From positions 124,001 to 188,000 of the forward strand of contig JAIOKI010000007.1 of the NCBI GenBank assembly GCA_028335825.1: a stretch of 64,000 nt of DNA. The letters are read 5' to 3'. A program made the position numbers and the translations under genes. A model generated the notes under the pieces. It saw nothing but the letters and a program-made list of their open reading frames with translations, was not told where the DNA came from and did no database searches. Below are positions 27,718 to 37,667 of this stretch, piece by piece. This DNA is from Nosema muscidifuracis (lineage: Eukaryota > Microsporidia > Nosematidae). The number at the start of each line of letters is the position of its first letter. Position 1 is the first letter of the stretch.

Positions 27718-28488
27718 TTTGGGGTTTTTACAATTTCTAAATTAAAATATAATTGTATTATAAATTTATTGTTTTAGTGTTTTATGTTATAATTTGTTAT
27801 TTTTATTGTATTATTGTATATGTTATTGGATTATGTTATTTTTATTGTTATTTTTATTGTATTATTGGATTATGTTATTTTAATTGGAAATTTATTGTTT
27901 TATTGTTTTATTGGATTTTTTATGTTATTTTTATTGTATTATAAAATTATTGGATCATTTAAATTTATTGTTTTATTGTATTATAAAATTTTTTCTATCA
28001 TGTTATTAAAAAAATCTTAAAATATTTTTTTGTTTTGTATTGTCAAAAAAATCTATTTAAGTTTTAACTAATTAAATATTTCTAAAGAATATCTATGAAA
28101 AAAATTTTAAATAAAAACATTTGTTTTAAAAAATTATTTTTTCTAAAACCAATCTCAACTAATAAAAATTATTATTTATATAAAAAATATTATTTATATA
28201 AAAATTATTTATTTTTATATTATCTCTCTTTGTTAAAAAATATTATATATTTCTTCAACTAATAAATTATCTATTCTTATATTATCTATTTTTATATTAT
28301 CTATTCTTATATAATATATTTTTATATTATCTATTTATATATAATCTATTTATATATAATCTATTCTTATATTATCTATTCTTATATTATCTATTCTTAT
28401 ATTATCTATTCTTATATAATCTACTTTTATGTTATCTATTTTAAAAAATATTATTCATTTTTTTAAATAATTTCACCGTTATTTTTAA
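27718..28488. repeat. Divergent spacer with two simple-repeat tracts
   Basis: The 771-base spacer between CK2 and TSR1 has a first tract (27755-27990) of imperfect TTTATTGTTTTATTGTATTA units on the plus strand. Open frames here are only artefacts of the repeat. A second tract (28255-28440) has a dozen copies of a 15-bp unit TCTATTCTTATATTA. Between them, 28060-28230, are AT-rich duplicates of TTATTTATATAAAAA. No gene is supported. Confidence 0.7.
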
Positions 28489-30252
28489 ATGAAGATTTTT
28501 GATAAAAGAAACAAGAATAAAATGAAAACAGAACACAAATCTAAAATAAATAAAACAGAATCAAAAATTTATAATAATGAACATGGTCCATATAAAGTAG
28601 TATCTTTTGTAAATTTAGGAGGTGATATGAGTAAAATTAAAATTGATTTTTTAGATAATCAATCTAGAAGATTATATTATCACAAGAATAAAATGACTAA
28701 CTTTCTATTTCAAGATACTCAATCTCTTAATGATTATGAAATATCTTATATAACAAGATCTAGTGATATTGTTGTATTCGTAGTTAATTCTAAAGATATT
28801 GATCCAAAGAAGATTTTATTGATTAAGAGACATCTTCCTTCTTGTTTATTCGTTATTTTAGATAAGATTTTTTTAAAAACTTGTAAGAAATTTGTTAAGG
28901 AATATATTTCTGATCAGAAGATTATTGAAGTTGGGTCATTAATTGATTATCTATGTTTAATTAAAATTAAATCTACTAATATATGCTCAAGACCTTATAT
29001 GGTACCACTTACAATTAATTTTGATGGAGAATTCTTAATAGCAAAAGGATTTATGAAAAAAGGTCTTGTTTCTGATAAAGTTATTATTAATGGAAAGTAT
29101 GATGGTATTATTACAGATATTAGAGATGATAATATTAAACCAGAAGAATTAAGTTTATCTGATGAAGAGAAGTCTAATTTTATTACAGTTAGAGATTTTA
29201 ATGATAATGAAATGGAGATTGAGGAAGATGAATTTAATGATGAAGTTGAAGATGAAAATGAGAGTGATGAAGATGGAAGTAATGAAAGTGTAGATGATGA
29301 ATTTGAGGATGATAGAATGGATATCGAATTTGATGATGAAGATAATAGAATGGATATTGAAGACGATAATGATATAGATTATAATAAGATAAATGATAAT
29401 AAGATAGAAAATAATGAAGATGATAATGAAAAATATCAATCAATGATTACTAAATATTCTGAATATAGAGGTATAAGAAATATTTCTACTTGTGAATTTA
29501 ATACTGATAAATATCCTGAATATTATAAAAATTTATTATTCTTTCAGGATTTTAAACATGTAAAAAAATTTATAACTGAAAGAAATAGTAAAATTTTAGA
29601 TAATCAAATTTTAGAGATAAAAATAAAAATTAATCAACCAGTAACTGACAATATATTCGTTATATTTAATTATTATGATTTTGAAGAATATAATACGATA
29701 CACAACTTTTCATACTCAACAGTATCTAAGATAAAAACTGGAGAAAAGCTTTATGTTGATTTAGGTCATAAAATTATAGAAGTATCTCCAACAGTTACAA
29801 AAAATGTTAATCAAAATACTTTTAAACGAGAAGAGAGTTTAGAAAATGGAGTAATAAGTTTTATTGGTCCATTATCTTTTAATATTAATAAAATACTGAT
29901 ATTTGAAGAAAATCTTCTTAAAGAGATTTCTAATGAAACTTATAAATGCATGGGTGTTAATTTAGGAATAAAAGAAAGAAAACTTTATGATGAAGTTGTT
30001 TTGAAAGGTCTTCCTATTAAGATACATAAAAGATCTTGTATTATTAAAAGAATGTTTTACAGTAAAGAAGAAGTTTTATATTTTAAGGATGTAAGATTAC
30101 ATACTAAAAATGGAAGATCTAATGGATATATTAAGAAGCCATTGGGTGTGCATGGATCTTTTAGAGCTTATTTTTCTCATCCTATAGCTTCTAATGATAA
30201 AATATTGATGTCTCTTTATAAAAGAGCATTTTTAGAAGATTATACAAATTAA
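28489..30252 (+). CDS. TSR1: Tsr1-like 40S ribosome biogenesis factor
   Basis: This 587-residue protein matches the Tsr1/Bms1 family and is short enough to be Tsr1, the GTPase-like but GTP-independent factor that binds late pre-40S particles. An N-terminal P-loop-like domain degenerates (VSFVNLGGDMSKIK in place of a true Walker A). A central acidic low-complexity tract (residues about 240-315, D/E/N) is followed by EYRGIRNISTCEF near 323 and YYKNLLFFQDFKHVKKFI. The C-terminal NGYIKKPLGVHGSFRAYF and KILMSLYKRAFLEDY blocks are signature Tsr1/Bms1 motifs. Only a weak CC at 28476-28477 precedes the ATG, so the exact start is uncertain. Confidence 0.85.
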   Translation: MKIFDKRNKNKMKTEHKSKINKTESKIYNNEHGPYKVVSFVNLGGDMSKIKIDFLDNQSRRLYYHKNKMTNFLFQDTQSLNDYEISYITRSSDIVVFVVNSKDIDPKKILLIKRHLPSCLFVILDKIFLKTCKKFVKEYISDQKIIEVGSLIDYLCLIKIKSTNICSRPYMVPLTINFDGEFLIAKGFMKKGLVSDKVIINGKYDGIITDIRDDNIKPEELSLSDEEKSNFITVRDFNDNEMEIEEDEFNDEVEDENESDEDGSNESVDDEFEDDRMDIEFDDEDNRMDIEDDNDIDYNKINDNKIENNEDDNEKYQSMITKYSEYRGIRNISTCEFNTDKYPEYYKNLLFFQDFKHVKKFITERNSKILDNQILEIKIKINQPVTDNIFVIFNYYDFEEYNTIHNFSYSTVSKIKTGEKLYVDLGHKIIEVSPTVTKNVNQNTFKREESLENGVISFIGPLSFNINKILIFEENLLKEISNETYKCMGVNLGIKERKLYDEVVLKGLPIKIHKRSCIIKRMFYSKEEVLYFKDVRLHTKNGRSNGYIKKPLGVHGSFRAYFSHPIASNDKILMSLYKRAFLEDYTN

Positions 30253-30564
30253 TTAAATTTATTATCTATGATTATATTAGAGATGACGTCATTTTACTAA
30301 TTATATATTTTTATATATCAATTTAATGTACATAAACATAATTTAGTATCAATTATAGTAAATTAATTATATATAACATTTTACGTATAATTCTTATTAA
30401 TTATAGTAAATTAATTATATCATTAAAAGTATATAATCTTATCAATTATATCTCATTAATTATATATATTAAGTTTATATAACATTTTACATATAAAATC
30501 TTATTAATTATATCATACTAATTATATCTCATTTAATATACAATCATACTAAATATTTATATTA
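30253..30564. other. AT-rich spacer with degenerate repeats
   Basis: The spacer between convergent TSR1 and MUS81 consists of loosely repeated ATTAATTATATATAACATTT and ATCTTATCAATTATATC segments. No gene, RNA or terminator-like hairpin is visible. Confidence 0.5.
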
Positions 30565-31998
30565 TTAAAAATATAAAATCTTTAAAATATCTTCAATATT
30601 CTTTTTAGTTAAATTAAATTTTATATCAGAAAGTAGATCCTTAATTTTACCTGAATTACATATTTTATAAAAATTATTTAAAGTTCTAAAATGATTACTT
30701 AAAATTGTAGCTTTCTCATGATTTATTCCATAAATTGCTATAAAAGAATAATAAAGTATTTGATTTACATTCATATTCTTATTTTTAGTACCTTTTTCAA
30801 TAAAACTACCATAACTCATTTTAAAATTACTATATTCATTAGAAATTTCATTACGAACTTTATAATCTATTTTTTCAATAACATTGGCTGTTTCTTTAAT
30901 TTCTTCAGTTTCTAAAACTATAAAATTTTCTAATTTTGTTGATGTCAAACAATAAAATCCAAATTCAGAATTAATATTCTTAAAATCTGAATTCCTTAAA
31001 TTTTCAATAACATAAAACATATTAGAAATTCCTGTATCTCTAATTCTATTTTTTTGTTCTTTAAATCTTCCATCGCTTATGCTACTAACAAAATCTGATC
31101 CACATTTTCTTTCTATTATGTAATCACAAATCATTTCATTTTTTATCCATGCAAAATCACCAACCTCTAAACTTCTCGTATCGTGGATGATATTTTTAAT
31201 CTCGAAATGATTCTGAAAAAATGATCTATGATTTCTATTTTTAATTTCTCTTGAATCGATAATTAGAGTTACAGGTGTATCTGGTAATATTATAATACTA
31301 CTATCTTGGAATAACTTATTACAAAGAATTTGTCCTTCTAAAGTCAAAAAATATTTTTTAGATCCTGATTCTTTATAAACAAGTTCTTTATTAATTAACG
31401 TTTTTATCGAATTCCAAGCAGAATTTCTGGATGTTAAATCAAATTCTGTGTTTGTATAATTTCTTCCTATATGAATAATTTTATGTTTAGAAATTCCATC
31501 TTCCAACCATAAAGCTTTAAGTATTGCATATCCCCCAGATTTGTATGAAGGAACATACTTTTTATTAACAGAAGGTTCTTTCTTTTTTAAAGGTTGATTT
31601 TCAATTTTATTAACTATACTTATCATATCAATATCAGAATTATCACTTATCAATTCATCTTGAATATGTTGAGTTTCTAATTTTGAAATATTTTCTGTTA
31701 ATCTATTTTTTATTTCGTTGTATGTAGTATTGTTAAGTAGTAAAACATAAATTTCTAACTCGTTAAGATCTTTTATTTTTTCTTTAAGTATATTATCAAT
31801 ATGAGAAAATAACATCTCAGAAGTTTTTTCTCCAACATTTGGTATATTTTTTATTTGTGTTTTTGAAACTATCGGTTTATCTATTTTCTTAACCTCATTA
31901 AGAATCTTTCTGTATATAAACTTAGATTTTGAATTGGATTTACTAGCAGAATCTAGTAATGATTTTATTTTATTAACAATTATCTCGTTTATCAACAT
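30565..31998 (-). CDS. MUS81: Mus81-type structure-specific endonuclease
   Basis: This 477-residue protein matches Mus81, the catalytic subunit of the nuclease that cuts stalled forks and recombination intermediates. Seen in order: an N-terminal helix-hairpin-helix (IPNVGEKTSEMLF near 52-64), a winged-helix region (YKSGGYAILKALWLEDG, about 152-168), and the ERCC4-type nuclease with VTLIIDSRE (about 243-251), the ERK motif IIERKCGSDF (294-303) and SISDGRFKEQKNRI (306-319). It ends with a helical tail where HhH2 would sit. A partner (Eme1/Mms4) is not in the window. CCC is nine bases before the ATG (GGG at 32008-32010). Confidence 0.93.
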   Translation of the reverse strand: MLINEIIVNKIKSLLDSASKSNSKSKFIYRKILNEVKKIDKPIVSKTQIKNIPNVGEKTSEMLFSHIDNILKEKIKDLNELEIYVLLLNNTTYNEIKNRLTENISKLETQHIQDELISDNSDIDMISIVNKIENQPLKKKEPSVNKKYVPSYKSGGYAILKALWLEDGISKHKIIHIGRNYTNTEFDLTSRNSAWNSIKTLINKELVYKESGSKKYFLTLEGQILCNKLFQDSSIIILPDTPVTLIIDSREIKNRNHRSFFQNHFEIKNIIHDTRSLEVGDFAWIKNEMICDYIIERKCGSDFVSSISDGRFKEQKNRIRDTGISNMFYVIENLRNSDFKNINSEFGFYCLTSTKLENFIVLETEEIKETANVIEKIDYKVRNEISNEYSNFKMSYGSFIEKGTKNKNMNVNQILYYSFIAIYGINHEKATILSNHFRTLNNFYKICNSGKIKDLLSDIKFNLTKKNIEDILKILYF

Positions 31999-32039
31999 TT
32001 CTTAAAAGGGTTTACTGTTTACATTTTTTATAAAAATAT

Positions 32040-32290
32040 AACTTATTTAGAAAAGTGAAGCTTTTATTTAAACATGATATTTTAATTAAAATATATTTAA
32101 TAACTTATTTAGAAAAGTGAAGCTTTTATTTAAACATGATATTTTAATTAAAATATATTTAATAACTTATTTAGAAAAGTGAAGCTTTTATTTAAACATG
32201 ATATTTTAATTAAAATATATTTAATAACTTATTTAAAACAGTGAAGCTTTTATTTAAACATGATATTTTAATTAAAATATATTTAATAAC
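32040..32290. repeat. 62-bp tandem repeat, four copies
   Basis: A unit starting ACTTATTTAGAAAAGTGAAG occurs at 32041, 32103, 32165 and 32227. The first three copies are virtually identical and the fourth carries two changes (TTTAAAACAGTG). The array ends abruptly at 32290 in the last codons of the ProRS gene, so the ProRS stop codon lies within the array's final AT-rich part. Confidence 0.95.
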
Positions 32291-33782
32291 TACGACCAAA
32301 CAACGTGTATCTTTTACATTCCTTACTACATATTATACACACTTCTGATTCTATTTTTCTTGATTCAAAAGGTATACATAAACTTTTAGCACCTGCTAAT
32401 ACAACTTTATTTTCTTCATATTTTGTACTTTGTTTTTTAATTTCTTCCTCACATTTAGCAGATTCACACCATGGCGTCATAATAAGATATTTATCATCCA
32501 AATATTTTAAAAATTCATCAAAAGTTTTAGCGTAATGTATTTTACTATCTTGTTCTACTTTTGCCTTTTTATATAATTCATCTTGTATTTCATCAAGTAT
32601 ACCTGTAACACGATTAGATAAGTCGTTTGACAAATTAATCTGATATTTGGTTCCAGTATTTCTTTTAAACACACATATTTCATTTTTCTCAATATCTTTT
32701 AACCCTATTTCAATTCTTAAAGGTACTCCTTTTATTTCCCAATGATTAAATTTGTATCCAACAGTTACATTATCACGATAGTCAACATGAAGTCTTATTT
32801 TATTCTTTTTTAATTCAGTTTTAATACTTTCAATCTTATCAAAAAGAATTTTTTTATCTTGATCAGTTGATTTAGCACTTATTCCGCATGGTATAATAAC
32901 AACTTGTATTTTACTTACCCTTGGTGGAAGAACAAGACCTTTATCATCTGAGTGTACCATAACAGCTATACCTAGAGATCTAGTAGTCAATCCCCATGAA
33001 TTTTGATAAACAAATTCTGAATCTCCATCATCAGTCTGTATTTTTATATCAAACATTTTACTAAAATTTTGTCCTAAATGATGAGAAGTAGCAGCTTGAA
33101 TACCTCTACCAGATTCAGGAATAAATCCTTCAACAGTCGTGCTATAATCAGATCCTGCAAATTTTTCAGTTTCAGTTTTAATTCCTTTAATTACAGGAAC
33201 AGCAAGAAGTTCTTTATATACCCTAAAGTAAAGATCCAATATTTTTAAAACTTCCTCGTCAGCTTCTTTTTTCCTTAAATGAGCCGTATGTCCTTCTTGC
33301 CATAAAAATTCTTTACTACGTATCAAAGGTGTTGTACCACGTAACTCCCATCTAAGAATATTACACCATTGGTTTATTTTGAGTGGTAGATCTCTATGAC
33401 TACCTATCCATTTAGAAAAAGATGGGTATATTACTGTCTCTGATGTTGGTCTGATAGCAACAGGCTCGTGTAAATCTTCATCCCCGCATTTTGTAATCCA
33501 GGCGACTTCTGGGGAAAAATCACTTATATGAGATTTCTCTTTCTCTAAGAAAGCTTTTGGGATTAACATTGGGAAAGAGCATTCTTCAACTTCTAATTTC
33601 TCGATTTCTGAAGTAAACCATTTTTGTATTTCTGACCATATAAAATGACCATTAGGCCGTAATACATAGCAACCTTTAACTTCGTAATAGTCCAAAAATT
33701 CACCTTTATCTAATACTTGTGTATACCAGTTTGAAAAATTTTCCGACTTTTTAACTGTGATACCAAACTTTTGCTTAGCCAT
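32283..33782 (-). CDS. Prolyl-tRNA synthetase (eukaryote/archaeal type)
   Basis: This 499-residue enzyme is class II prolyl-tRNA synthetase. It begins KQKFGITVKKSENFSNWYTQ, a block seen in the eukaryote/archaeal ProRS. The class II core includes RPTSETVIYPSFSKWI and RWELRGTTPLIR (motif 2 region), WQEGHT, and GLTTRSLGIAVMVHSDDKGL (near motif 3). The C-terminal zinc-binding domain has four cysteines (CESAKC, CIICSKEC) and the protein ends with the family-typical LFGRSY. It is a stand-alone enzyme, not fused to GluRS. CCCCC is one base before the ATG (GGGGG at 33784-33788). Confidence 0.96.
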   Translation of the reverse strand: MAKQKFGITVKKSENFSNWYTQVLDKGEFLDYYEVKGCYVLRPNGHFIWSEIQKWFTSEIEKLEVEECSFPMLIPKAFLEKEKSHISDFSPEVAWITKCGDEDLHEPVAIRPTSETVIYPSFSKWIGSHRDLPLKINQWCNILRWELRGTTPLIRSKEFLWQEGHTAHLRKKEADEEVLKILDLYFRVYKELLAVPVIKGIKTETEKFAGSDYSTTVEGFIPESGRGIQAATSHHLGQNFSKMFDIKIQTDDGDSEFVYQNSWGLTTRSLGIAVMVHSDDKGLVLPPRVSKIQVVIIPCGISAKSTDQDKKILFDKIESIKTELKKNKIRLHVDYRDNVTVGYKFNHWEIKGVPLRIEIGLKDIEKNEICVFKRNTGTKYQINLSNDLSNRVTGILDEIQDELYKKAKVEQDSKIHYAKTFDEFLKYLDDKYLIMTPWCESAKCEEEIKKQSTKYEENKVVLAGAKSLCIPFESRKIESEVCIICSKECKRYTLFGRSY

Positions 33783-34209
33783 TGGGGGTAAAAGATTTTA
33801 AATTGAAGTATCACTAAGGATTAGATAAATATCAAATCAGTTTGTATTGAATAAAATTTTTATGAACTAGTTCTATTTTTTGTTTTGATATTTCTGACAC
33901 CTTTTTTTTCAAATTCTTTAAGAATAAAACTTTGTCAATCAAATTCTAAACTTTAATGACACTTATAATCAAAAAATAATTATAAATGTTTATTCATAGC
34001 AACAATGTCATCATATTGTAATTATAAAAAAAATTAATTTTTTAAACAATTTGATCGCAATAAAAATATTTTCCTATCATAAACAACATTTTATTCTATA
34101 AAATGTCAAAAATATCTCGATAATAAATTAATTTTGAAGTTTTTTAAGTTATTGACGCAATTAAGTGATTAACGTTTATTTAGTAAATTTAAATTAGCCC
34201 TTCACTAAC
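33783..34209. other. Spacer between divergent ProRS and RAD16 genes
   Basis: The 427-base stretch is AT-rich and not visibly tandemly repeated. It must hold both promoters. I see no tRNA or other RNA gene and no open frame of note. Start signals lie only at its two ends. Confidence 0.45.
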
Positions 34210-36198
34210 ATGAATTTAGAAATTGATCCACGAAAAGATATACAAATCTACAAAGAAGATAAAGTATCGAACATGAAGTTTCGAAAACTAACACCAATAG
34301 AAGAAAAGAAGTTATCAAGACGAAATAAAGAGAATAAAGTAATCTTTGATAATCATAAAATTTTAGATGATAAATCATTTTTGGAAATGCTTAAGATAGA
34401 TGTAGAAATATGTGAATATCCGGTAGGTATGACTACAAAATTGATGGATTATCAGTTATATGGAATATCATGGATGAAGAGTAGAGAAAATAGCCAAATA
34501 CGTGGTGGAATACTTGCTGATCAAATGGGAATGGGTAAAACCATACAAACTATTGGGCTTATGCTTACTGGTGATAGTCAAGATATTAATTTAATTATTC
34601 TTCCAGCTATAGCTTTAAATCAATGGATAGATGAATGTGAAAAACATGCACCAGGTAAATTTAATATCTACAAACATCATGGAAGATATAAACTTACTAC
34701 TAAATCTTTTCAAAGGAATGAAAATAAGAAGATTGATATTATTTTAACTACATACGGGACAGTGGAAAGTGATTATAGAAGAAAAACTGGATTTTTATAT
34801 GAACTGGATTATACAAGAATTATTTTAGATGAGGCACATTCTATCAAAGATTCTAGATCAAATACAAGCAACGCTATATCACATATTAAATCTATTTATA
34901 GATGGGGTTTAACAGGAACACCTGTACAAAATAGAGTAGGCGATCTTTTTTCATTGGTCAAGTTTTTAAAACTAGATCCATATTCTTTTTATTTTTGTAA
35001 GAAGTGTACATGCAGTTCAATGTATTGGCTAAGATATAATGAAAAGGAAAAATTCAGTTCGAGAGGTTTTTGTGTTTGTGGACATTTTGGAGCACAACAT
35101 TTTGGTTGGTGGAATAGAAATATTGCAACACCTATTAAAGAATTAGGATTTACTGAAGAAGGAAAAGCTATTTTTGATAAATTACATGCATTTACTCAAA
35201 ATATAATTTTAAGACGTACTAAATTAGGAATAGAAGCAGAATTGGGACTTCCATCTAAAGTAGTTAGTGTTGAACGACTCTTTTTTAATGAGAAAGAGCT
35301 TGATTTTTACACTAGTTTATATACAAATACTAAAAGTAAATATGATGAATATAATTTACGAGGAGAAGTAGTAAACAATTACGTTCATATTTTTGATTTA
35401 CTACAGAAAATGAGACTCGCTGCTAACCATCCATATCTCGTATATAAAAATAATTCAAACATTTTAAGTGATCTACCAATTTGCGGATTCTGCAATGAAG
35501 AATGTGATGATCCGATAATTTCTAAATGTAAACACGTTTTTTGTCGAGAAGAAGCTAAAAATTTTCTTTTAGAATCTTCTGAATGCCCAGTTTGCAAAGT
35601 TAAAATAACTATTGATTTAAATCAAGTATACGAATATAATATAAAAACAAAAATTGATCCTACCAATTGGATGAGTTCTACTAAAATAGAATATTTAATT
35701 CACAAACTTACAAATATTCAGAATAATAAAACTAAGCTTGAAAAGAGTATTGTATTTTCACAGTATGTCAACTTTTTAGAAATATTAAGATGGCGTCTAG
35801 AAAGAGCTGGTTTTAGATGTGTAGTAATATATGGAAATATGCCCATTACCCAACGTAAAGCTGCAATTGAAAAATTTAACTTGGATTCTTCAATAACTGT
35901 ATTTTTAATATCTCTTAAAGCTGGTGGAGTTGCTTTGAATTTAACAGAAGCTAGCAATGTTTTCCTTATGGATTTGTGGTGGAATCCCGCTGTAGAAGAA
36001 CAAGCTATGGATCGTATTCATAGAATTGGTCAGCACAGGCCTATAAGAATACACAGAATTATCATAGAAAATTCAATTGAATCAAAGATCTTGGAATTAC
36101 AAAAGAAAAAAAAAGCATTATTTGAATCATCTGTTGAACAAAATTATTCAGCTGTTGAAAAAATTAATGAAGAAGATTTGCATTTTTTATTCAACTAA
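34210..36198 (+). CDS. RAD16: Rad16-like SNF2/RING DNA repair ATPase
   Basis: This 662-residue protein matches Rad16, the SWI2/SNF2 ATPase with a RING finger that works with Rad7 in global-genome nucleotide excision repair. Walker A is in GGILADQMGMGKTIQT (about 99-114) and DEAH at 207-210. The Rad16-specific cysteine cluster FCKKCTC...CVCGHFGAQHFGWWN lies at about 260-300. The RING finger CGFCNEEC...CKHVFC...CPVCK is at about 424-465, inserted between helicase lobes. The second lobe includes SQYVNFLEILRWRLERAG, LKAGGVALNL and the conserved DRIHRIGQ. It is shorter than yeast Rad16 (790) at the N-terminus. CCC (34198-34200) is nine bases before the ATG. Confidence 0.94.
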   Translation: MNLEIDPRKDIQIYKEDKVSNMKFRKLTPIEEKKLSRRNKENKVIFDNHKILDDKSFLEMLKIDVEICEYPVGMTTKLMDYQLYGISWMKSRENSQIRGGILADQMGMGKTIQTIGLMLTGDSQDINLIILPAIALNQWIDECEKHAPGKFNIYKHHGRYKLTTKSFQRNENKKIDIILTTYGTVESDYRRKTGFLYELDYTRIILDEAHSIKDSRSNTSNAISHIKSIYRWGLTGTPVQNRVGDLFSLVKFLKLDPYSFYFCKKCTCSSMYWLRYNEKEKFSSRGFCVCGHFGAQHFGWWNRNIATPIKELGFTEEGKAIFDKLHAFTQNIILRRTKLGIEAELGLPSKVVSVERLFFNEKELDFYTSLYTNTKSKYDEYNLRGEVVNNYVHIFDLLQKMRLAANHPYLVYKNNSNILSDLPICGFCNEECDDPIISKCKHVFCREEAKNFLLESSECPVCKVKITIDLNQVYEYNIKTKIDPTNWMSSTKIEYLIHKLTNIQNNKTKLEKSIVFSQYVNFLEILRWRLERAGFRCVVIYGNMPITQRKAAIEKFNLDSSITVFLISLKAGGVALNLTEASNVFLMDLWWNPAVEEQAMDRIHRIGQHRPIRIHRIIIENSIESKILELQKKKKALFESSVEQNYSAVEKINEEDLHFLFN

Positions 36199-36273
36199 AT
36201 TTTAAGGTTTTCTGATTAATTAAAATTAATTAAAAAGTTTGATTTGAATAAAGCATGGCTATTTACTAATAAT

Positions 36274-36864
36274 TTAATTGATATGTTCATCAGACACATA
36301 ATATACCATAATATTCCCCGAATCAGCTGTTAGATTTAATTTATAAAATCCTTTCTCATATTTGGGCATTTCCATGATAGTATCAGAGGGTGCTTTGATA
36401 CTAAAAATTAATTTGTTTTTCAAGCTAGGAATAGCTTGAAGATCATTAAATGTTACATAAGCATTTTCTAAGTTTGAATCCTTCTGAGATAATTCATTAA
36501 TTTCCTTGTTGAGTTCTAATATCTGATAGTCAAGATCTTTTTCATCCTTAGAGATTATTTTATCATTACAGGAGTTAACATTTTCTTTGTCATCATCTTC
36601 ACTTCCAATATGATTATCAATATTTCCACCTATCCATTTTGCACTACTAACTGACCATTTACTTAATAACCCAAGTCCTTCTAATACATTTGTGATATCG
36701 TATACCCGTCTTTTGTGTACACCCAATTCAGAAGCTGCTTCATTTAAGTTTATACTTTTATCTTTAGATGCACGAATCAATCCCATAAACTTTTTTGTCA
36801 AACTAAATAATGAATTCTCAGATCTTGCTGATGATAGCCTATCAGATGTAGAATTTTTTGTCAT
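36274..36864 (-). CDS. E2F-family transcription factor
   Basis: This 196-residue protein is a small E2F. The DNA-binding winged helix covers about residues 15-80, with LTKKFMGLIRAS, ELGVHKRRVYDITNVLEGLGLL and SAKWIGG, and contains the RRVYD motif that contacts the TTTSSCGC site. It is followed by a short leucine-rich coiled coil (LDYQILELNKEINELSQKDSNLE, about 108-130) and a marked-box-like beta region (IKAPSDTIMEM). A DP partner would be required by analogy and is not in this window. CCC is four bases before the ATG (GGG at 36869-36871). It is divergent from the next gene, 27 bases away. Confidence 0.93.
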   Translation of the reverse strand: MTKNSTSDRLSSARSENSLFSLTKKFMGLIRASKDKSINLNEAASELGVHKRRVYDITNVLEGLGLLSKWSVSSAKWIGGNIDNHIGSEDDDKENVNSCNDKIISKDEKDLDYQILELNKEINELSQKDSNLENAYVTFNDLQAIPSLKNKLIFSIKAPSDTIMEMPKYEKGFYKLNLTADSGNIMVYYVSDEHIN

Positions 36865-36891
36865 TAGAGGGATATTTTTTTATCCTTGTTG
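36865..36891. promoter_or_regulatory. 27-bp bidirectional start region
   Basis: The E2F gene and the possible MED18 gene diverge from start codons only 27 bases apart. The left signal is GGG (36869-36871). The right gene has only CC at 36884-36885. This is one of the tightest divergent pairs I see; promoter elements must overlap one or both coding sequences. Confidence 0.65.
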
Positions 36892-37377
36892 ATGATGAAA
36901 AAGATTGAATATTCAATATATTCATACACAAATGATATCCGAAAATTTACCAAGAACTTTCATTTAGAGAATTCCCAATTTACTGAATTAATTTTTCAGA
37001 ATAGCGCATCATACATTTTAATGAGACATTACAATGACAAAATTACAATTATTAAAGAAGAATTTACTGATAAAAAGAAAAATAGAAAGCTCTTATGTAA
37101 AAACATTGAGTCCTATACAAATATCAATAATGATAAATTTAAAGAAAACTTTCAATATTTTATTGATAAGTTTGGATATTCTAAAGTAAAGGAGAATAAA
37201 ATACAATGCTTGTTTTATGAAGGATCTGATTTTAATATTGAAATAACTAAAGAAGATAATGATAACTTGTATTTAATTAAAATGTATTCAGATAATGACA
37301 AAGGAGAAGAAATTATTTATCGTGAAATGGCTTCTATGGAAAATTTTTGTACTTTTATTAAACCAGTTTTGATTTAA
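36892..37377 (+). CDS. Possible Mediator subunit Med18-like protein
   Basis: This 161-residue protein is only tentatively assigned. Its beta-rich middle and the C-terminal block IYREMASMENFCTFIKPVLI resemble the end of Med18, where a conserved helix precedes the LKP motif. The region FYEGSDFNIEITKEDNDNLYLIKMYS could match the preceding beta strands of the same fold. Med18 is a small head-module subunit. If wrong, it is an unknown beta-barrel protein. Two adjacent ATG codons (36892 and 36895) could start it. CC lies six bases before, a weak start signal. Confidence 0.35.
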   Translation: MMKKIEYSIYSYTNDIRKFTKNFHLENSQFTELIFQNSASYILMRHYNDKITIIKEEFTDKKKNRKLLCKNIESYTNINNDKFKENFQYFIDKFGYSKVKENKIQCLFYEGSDFNIEITKEDNDNLYLIKMYSDNDKGEEIIYREMASMENFCTFIKPVLI

Positions 37378-37667
37378 TATTTGTTTATGTGTTTTGATTA
37401 AACAAACAAAACAATGACCTGTATTTAATAAATCTGTCATTTTTATGCAATTTTGCTTAAATAAATTTTTTTACATAAAAATAATTTTTCTGAAACTTTT
37501 CTTAAAAAAATCATCAATAAACTATTACTGAGATAGTTTTAGTACACATTAAAGATTAAATAAAAATGTTTGTGTCATATTTAAGATATAACAAAATTAT
37601 TGTTGGTTAGACTTGAACACACAAATTTATAAAAATTCATGCAACGCATCTAACAAAACAGGGGTAA

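Noticed and set aside
26576-28020. Open frames rich in I, F, Y and L in the spacers around CK2 (26576-26764 and 27753-28020).
   Set aside because: They arise from simple AT repeats and encode no recognisable domain; there is no CCC start signal.
29155-29443. Minus-strand frames opposite the TSR1 acidic tract.
   Set aside because: They are the complement of the D/E/N low-complexity coding tract of Tsr1.
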